NCBI GenBank assembly: GCA_020346825.1
Contig: CP070791.1
Location: 992,176 to 1,002,132, forward strand
DNA length: 9,957 nucleotides
Reading direction: 5' to 3'
DNA from: Candidatus Bathyarchaeota archaeon
GTDB lineage: Archaea; Thermoproteota; Bathyarchaeia; Bathyarchaeales; Bathyarchaeaceae
The translations under genes were made by a program, and so were the position numbers. Within the stretch, counting starts at the first letter, position 1. The number at the start of each line of letters is the position of its first letter. A model generated the notes under the pieces. It saw only the letters and a list, made by a program, of their open reading frames with translations. It did no database searches and had not been told where the DNA came from. This document shows, piece by piece, positions 6,557 to 9,957 of the stretch.

Positions 6557-7486
6557 GTGTCATCATTGGAGTTTGAGGGACGCGACATTATATCGATCAA
6601 AGATTTTACCCGAGAGGAAATTGATTACATTCTGGAAGTCGCTGGCGCCATGGAACCCACCGCCAAAAGTGGCTCGGGTATGCTTCATGGCAAAACCTTG
6701 GCAACACTCTTTTTTGAACCCAGCACAAGAACTCGCCTGAGCTTCGAGGCTGCTATGCATAAACTTGGAGGAACCTCTATAGGGTTTGCGGAGCCGAAAG
6801 CTACTTCGATTAAGAAAGGTGAGAACTTGGCGGATACTGTTCGTGTTGTTGAGAATTACGCGGATGTTATTGCTTTGAGACACCCGCTGGAGGGGGCAGC
6901 TAGACTTGCCGCTGAATTTTCTCAGATACCCGTTATTAACGCTGGTTCTGGGGCCGAGGAGCATCCGACGCAGGCTTTGCTGGATTTGTACACCATTTCG
7001 AAGGAAAAGGGAAGAATAGATGGCCTTAACGTCGCTTTGGTTGGTGACCTGCGATATGGGCGTACGGTGCATTCTCTGGCGTATGCATTGTCCCTCTATA
7101 AAGTGAAGCTGTATCTGGTTTCCCCTGAGCTTCTTCGCATGCGGAGGGAGGTTTCAGAAACTATAAAAGAAAAAATCAAAGTTATGGAGAAACCTGGAAT
7201 CGAAGAGGTTCTACCTGAAACTGATGTTCTTTATGTAACTAGAATACAGGAGGAGCGGTTTCCAGATCCAGCTGAATTCGCCAAAGTCAGAGGAACCTAC
7301 AAAATTGGCTTGAATACGTTGAAGGATGCGAAGGAGGACATGATCATTATGCATCCATTGCCGAGGGTGGACGAGATTGAGGATGAGGTGGATGACACGC
7401 CGCATGCTAGGTATTTTCAGCAGGTTTGGAATGGAATTGTTATGAGAGTAGCTCTTTTAGCCCTCATCTTAGGAGCAACAAAATAG
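6557..7486 (+). CDS. pyrB: Aspartate carbamoyltransferase catalytic subunit
   Basis: PyrB joins carbamoyl phosphate to aspartate in the second step of pyrimidine synthesis and works as a trimer. Every substrate-binding motif is present: the carbamoyl phosphate loop STRTR (56-60), S84 and K87 of the 80s loop (ATSIKKGE), R108 in LRHP, HPTQ (136-139), R167 in DLRYGRT, R229 and Q231 in VTRIQEERF, and HPLPR (266-270). At 309 residues it is complete. The start is GTG with no Shine-Dalgarno, and the family's N-terminus matches this position. The regulatory subunit gene pyrI, which often follows pyrB in archaea, is not next to it; the next gene is convergent nrdD 27 bp away. Codon choice is unlike its neighbours, with many G- and T-ending codons, which may hint at a different origin or expression level. 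Confidence 0.97.
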   Translation: MSSLEFEGRDIISIKDFTREEIDYILEVAGAMEPTAKSGSGMLHGKTLATLFFEPSTRTRLSFEAAMHKLGGTSIGFAEPKATSIKKGENLADTVRVVENYADVIALRHPLEGAARLAAEFSQIPVINAGSGAEEHPTQALLDLYTISKEKGRIDGLNVALVGDLRYGRTVHSLAYALSLYKVKLYLVSPELLRMRREVSETIKEKIKVMEKPGIEEVLPETDVLYVTRIQEERFPDPAEFAKVRGTYKIGLNTLKDAKEDMIIMHPLPRVDEIEDEVDDTPHARYFQQVWNGIVMRVALLALILGATK

Positions 7487-7513
7487 CTAGTCTTCACGCG
7501 CATTAGACCTTGT

Positions 7514-9721
7514 TTAGAGAGCAGCTCTGTATCTGTTCATGAGTTCCTTTCTTTTACCTCTGTTCCATCCGCTCACTGCCTGGTAGTACCCCGTTACTCT
7601 GGACCACCATTCCACCTGTGCGGCTCCGCAATGCGGACACTGCTCGTAGATGGGTGACGTGACTTTCCCACAGTTGTTGCAGATGGTCAAGTCTTTGGTG
7701 TACGCGTAGTAACCCACGTGACTCTTGGTAGCTATTCTCTTAGTAAGTTTGTAAAGAGCCTCAGGGTCTGGAGAGCCGTCTCCAAGCCAGACATGAAACA
7801 TGTTTCCGCCATTCAGAAGAGGGAAAAACTTCTGTTCTATGTTCATCCTTTCAAGCAAGCCGACTCTAGCGCCTACATTCACGTGAGTCCCGTTGCTGTA
7901 GTAGACTGGAACATCTTTCGCTCCATCAGCAAGCAGAGCCTTAGCTTCCTCCACGTCTCCTTTAGCGAGCTTCCTTGCCTGGTTTCGGAAACCATTTGTA
8001 AGGAGATCTGCGATAGCAAATCTCTGCGCTGTGGATTCCGCTGGCGTTCTAGCCAAAGCAAGCCTCAGGCCGGTCCTCTCCTCCAACACCTTCTTGTGCT
8101 TCTGCATCTCAAGAATCAACTTGACAAGAATCTTAACAGCCTCCGGATGCTCGTGAAGTTGGTTGCCCGTGTGCCATTGAGCCATCTCATTTCCACCCAC
8201 AAGACCTATCGTAAAGGTCAGTTCATTGAAGTCCACTGCTGGAGTTCCCTTTTGGCCAGTTTTTGGATCCAAGGGACGTTGGGTGGCGAAGGGTATCCGA
8301 TTGTTCTTGATCACAAGATTCATCCATTTCTTCTTAGTCCTGAACACCTCAACAGCCGAATCCATCAGCCTACGACTTTCTTCGAAGAGTTTACCGTCGT
8401 CTCCGTTGGCTCTATAAGCCATCCTTGGAAGATTTAAACTTACAACCTGCCAGCTTCCCATGGTGAAATGTTTTCCATTGTTGAAATATAGCTTATCTTC
8501 GAAATCCGGGCTGTCTTCAGGAGTCTCAACAAAACAGTAGGCGCAACATTGATAGCACGAAACTCCCTTGCCGTAGCCCCTATATGCGGGCATCAGATTG
8601 TCAAAGTAGGGCATTCCAAACTTGGCTACAACCTTGTGAACGTCAAGCCAGAAATCATCATACTCAGGCCTAAAGAATTCAGGGCTTAGAGTGTTTTCAA
8701 GTTTAGGAAAATTGAAGGGTTTTCCCCAATGGTCACCCTGGAGAGCGATGTCGTAAAGCGCCCTAAACATGAGGCGAACTTCATCCTCATAGTCTCCATA
8801 AACATCTGGTCCAACCCTTCCGCGTACTACTATGGGAACTTCTCTCCACAGTTCAGGTACTCCCGGCTGAACCTGGATGTTGCTGAAAACCAGCTGCCCA
8901 CCTCTCGCTACGTAGGCCTGAGTGTACTCAAAGAACATCATTTGCATGAGTTGTCTAGCCTTCTCATAACTCAGTCCCTTCATGTAGGGGGCAAGAAAAA
9001 CTAAGAAATTGTAGAAACCTTCACCTCCCGAGAAGTTAGTCTGGGCAGAAGCCAGAATTTTTGCGGTGTGAAGTATTGCAACCTCCGGATGCTTAGCTGG
9101 ACCGGCAGTACTCGTTCTAGTGCCAATTCCATCCGGCATTAAACCGTAGTAGAAGAAATAGCGGAGGTCCCAATCTTGGCAGAAAGGCCTAGTTCCAAAA
9201 TACTCTAGATCATGTATGTGTAGGTCCCCAGATAGATGAGCATCAGCAATTTTGGGAGGCATCAACAGCAGGTATTCTTCTCCAGATACCCAGTCGGCCT
9301 TCCTCTTGTGGGCTGTTTCAGGGTTTGGCTGAAGATTTGCGTTTTCGGTTGCTTTGAATCCTCGCCCCACATCAATTAGGTAAGCGTCGTAAACTGGCGC
9401 CCCTACCCTCGTCAAAATGTTTCTGTAAATGGCATACTCGGGTTTCACCTTCGACTTGTCGAGTAAGATGTTGTTTACCAGTTCACGTACGAGCGGGCCG
9501 CTTATGAACTCAAGCTTCAGGTCAAAGATTTTTTTCTCAACATTGACAGCTATTCCCTCAGCCTCTTTTCTACTCATCGGTCTGGCTTCATAGAATTCCT
9601 TGGCGAGTTTTGTCTCTGTCAAGAGTTGTTTTACGATGGCGCTCCGATCCCAAGGCACTATGAAGCCGTCGCTTCTCCTAACCATTGGTCGAATTTCTTT
9701 AACCAATTCGGGTTTGCCCAT
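7514..9721 (-). CDS. nrdD: Anaerobic (class III) ribonucleoside-triphosphate reductase
   Basis: NrdD makes dNTPs from NTPs by glycyl-radical chemistry and is activated by the radical SAM enzyme NrdG, which is not in the window. The 735 residues begin with an ATP-cone (about 14-105; VRRSDGFIVPWDRSAIVKQL), the allosteric activity domain. The core has HIHDLEYF (168-175), an active-site cysteine C181 in FCQDWDL, and a loop SCYQCCAYCF (C389, C392, C393, C396) that should carry the thiyl-radical cysteine, followed by VVSLNLPR (426-433). Near the C-terminus is a zinc ribbon, C681-x2-C684 and C695-x2-C698, and then the glycyl-radical motif RVTGYY with G711. The ATG directly abuts the TAA of the upstream redoxin gene, and GAAGGG lies 7 nt before it, so the two are one transcript and probably translationally coupled. 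The gene is convergent with pyrB. The identity is certain; the electron donor is inferred. Confidence 0.97.
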   Translation of the reverse strand: MGKPELVKEIRPMVRRSDGFIVPWDRSAIVKQLLTETKLAKEFYEARPMSRKEAEGIAVNVEKKIFDLKLEFISGPLVRELVNNILLDKSKVKPEYAIYRNILTRVGAPVYDAYLIDVGRGFKATENANLQPNPETAHKRKADWVSGEEYLLLMPPKIADAHLSGDLHIHDLEYFGTRPFCQDWDLRYFFYYGLMPDGIGTRTSTAGPAKHPEVAILHTAKILASAQTNFSGGEGFYNFLVFLAPYMKGLSYEKARQLMQMMFFEYTQAYVARGGQLVFSNIQVQPGVPELWREVPIVVRGRVGPDVYGDYEDEVRLMFRALYDIALQGDHWGKPFNFPKLENTLSPEFFRPEYDDFWLDVHKVVAKFGMPYFDNLMPAYRGYGKGVSCYQCCAYCFVETPEDSPDFEDKLYFNNGKHFTMGSWQVVSLNLPRMAYRANGDDGKLFEESRRLMDSAVEVFRTKKKWMNLVIKNNRIPFATQRPLDPKTGQKGTPAVDFNELTFTIGLVGGNEMAQWHTGNQLHEHPEAVKILVKLILEMQKHKKVLEERTGLRLALARTPAESTAQRFAIADLLTNGFRNQARKLAKGDVEEAKALLADGAKDVPVYYSNGTHVNVGARVGLLERMNIEQKFFPLLNGGNMFHVWLGDGSPDPEALYKLTKRIATKSHVGYYAYTKDLTICNNCGKVTSPIYEQCPHCGAAQVEWWSRVTGYYQAVSGWNRGKRKELMNRYRAAL

Positions 9722-9957
9722 TTACGTGCCCTTCAAGATCTCTGGCAGCGTAGTGTCAATCAGTCCGTCGCCATCAAAGATTTGATTTTCTGTGTATACT
9801 GTTCCTTCAATTTCCAGAGCTGGGGCCGATAAAACCACCATATCTCGCATAACTAAATCTGCCATAACATCTACATCTTCCAGATTTCTTTCCTCAAAAA
9901 ACGTTTTTTTGTTTTTCAGCCATTGTTTCAGCTGTGCGCATCTAGTGCAGCCGCTGG
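9722..9957 (-). CDS. Glutaredoxin/NrdH-like thiol redoxin, 5' end missing
   Basis: A minus-strand frame enters from the right edge and ends with TAA at 9722-9724. Its 77 visible residues start SGCTRCAQLKQWLKNKK, giving a CTRC redox pair at the start of helix 1, as in thioredoxin-fold proteins. Further on are KTFFEERNLED (strand 2), the cis-proline loop SAPALEI with Pro45, and IFDGDG, all in the places expected for a glutaredoxin or NrdH-type redoxin. Only about 8-12 N-terminal residues appear to be missing. The stop codon abuts the nrdD start with no gap. Small redoxins beside nrdD are known in anaerobes, and in some archaea an NrdH-like redoxin is the reductant of NrdD in place of formate. 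That role is inferred here from position and motif. Confidence 0.8.
   Translation of the reverse strand, partial: SGCTRCAQLKQWLKNKKTFFEERNLEDVDVMADLVMRDMVVLSAPALEIEGTVYTENQIFDGDGLIDTTLPEILKGT
9729..9734 (-). promoter_or_regulatory. nrdD ribosome-binding site inside the redoxin gene
   Basis: GAAGGG on the minus strand ends 7 nt before the nrdD ATG and lies within the last codons of the redoxin gene. It supports this ATG as the start and coupled translation of the two genes. Confidence 0.55.

Noticed and set aside
6563..7072. 169-codon open frame opposite pyrB
   Set aside because: It is entirely antisense to a gene with full catalytic motifs, has no family motif of its own, and is explained by pyrB's G/T-ending codons, which remove antisense stops.
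7718..8437. 239-codon open frame opposite nrdD
   Set aside because: It is antisense to well-conserved NrdD sequence, low-complexity in composition, with no recognisable domain or ribosome-binding site.
9902..9917. T-rich run near the right edge, as a terminator
   Set aside because: On the coding strand these are the lysine and phenylalanine codons of the redoxin (LKNKKTFF), in the middle of the gene.
1..9957. Defence island, mobile element or CRISPR array
   Set aside because: No spaced repeats, transposase, integrase, toxin-antitoxin pair or defence domain was seen; nearly all the sequence is explained by housekeeping genes.

Overview
The window looks like ordinary chromosomal sequence from an archaeon. 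The evidence is a TiaS-type tRNA(Ile2) agmatinylcytidine synthetase (an archaea-only tRNA modification enzyme), a C-terminal scrap that fits an Lrp/AsnC-type regulator, TATA-like boxes about 25-30 nt ahead of several starts, short or absent leaders, and an archaeal-style anaerobic ribonucleotide reductase. An anaerobic lifestyle is implied by the class III reductase and a radical SAM enzyme. The phylum cannot be fixed from the sequence; an uncultured lineage such as Bathyarchaeia is only a guess. No rRNA, tRNA, CRISPR array, insertion sequence or prophage signature was seen.

Layout, left to right. The first ~104 nt are the 3' end of a plus-strand regulator gene. tiaS follows (209-1537, +). 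Convergent to it are a small membrane protein of unknown function (1550-1795, -) and, further upstream on the same minus strand, a 12-helix MFS transporter (1880 to about 3043, -). The transporter start is moved inward here because a promoter-like element lies inside the longest reading frame. A divergent intergenic region of ~130 bp then feeds a B12-binding-type radical SAM protein (3174-4604, +). A 285-bp gap (4605-4889) holds several dyads, a TATA-like box, a good Shine-Dalgarno and a possible 40-codon ORF. An M32 metallocarboxypeptidase (4896-6431, +) and aspartate carbamoyltransferase pyrB (6557-7486, +, probably leaderless) follow. Convergent to pyrB is nrdD (7514-9721, -), directly coupled (stop codon abutting start codon) to the 3' end of a CxxC redoxin gene that runs off the right edge.

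The genes are mostly independent units: tRNA modification, transport, an orphan radical SAM enzyme, peptide turnover, pyrimidine synthesis and dNTP synthesis. The only clear functional pair is redoxin plus nrdD, which suggests that a thiol redoxin supplies electrons to the reductase. Two partial genes at the edges (Lrp-like at left, redoxin at right) and the 40-codon candidate are easy to miss because they are short or truncated. I found no convincing new multigene system. The most interesting points are the redoxin-coupled NrdD with its cluster of four cysteines, the structured intergenic unit at 4605-4889, and the unusual codon usage of pyrB together with the absence of pyrI beside it.
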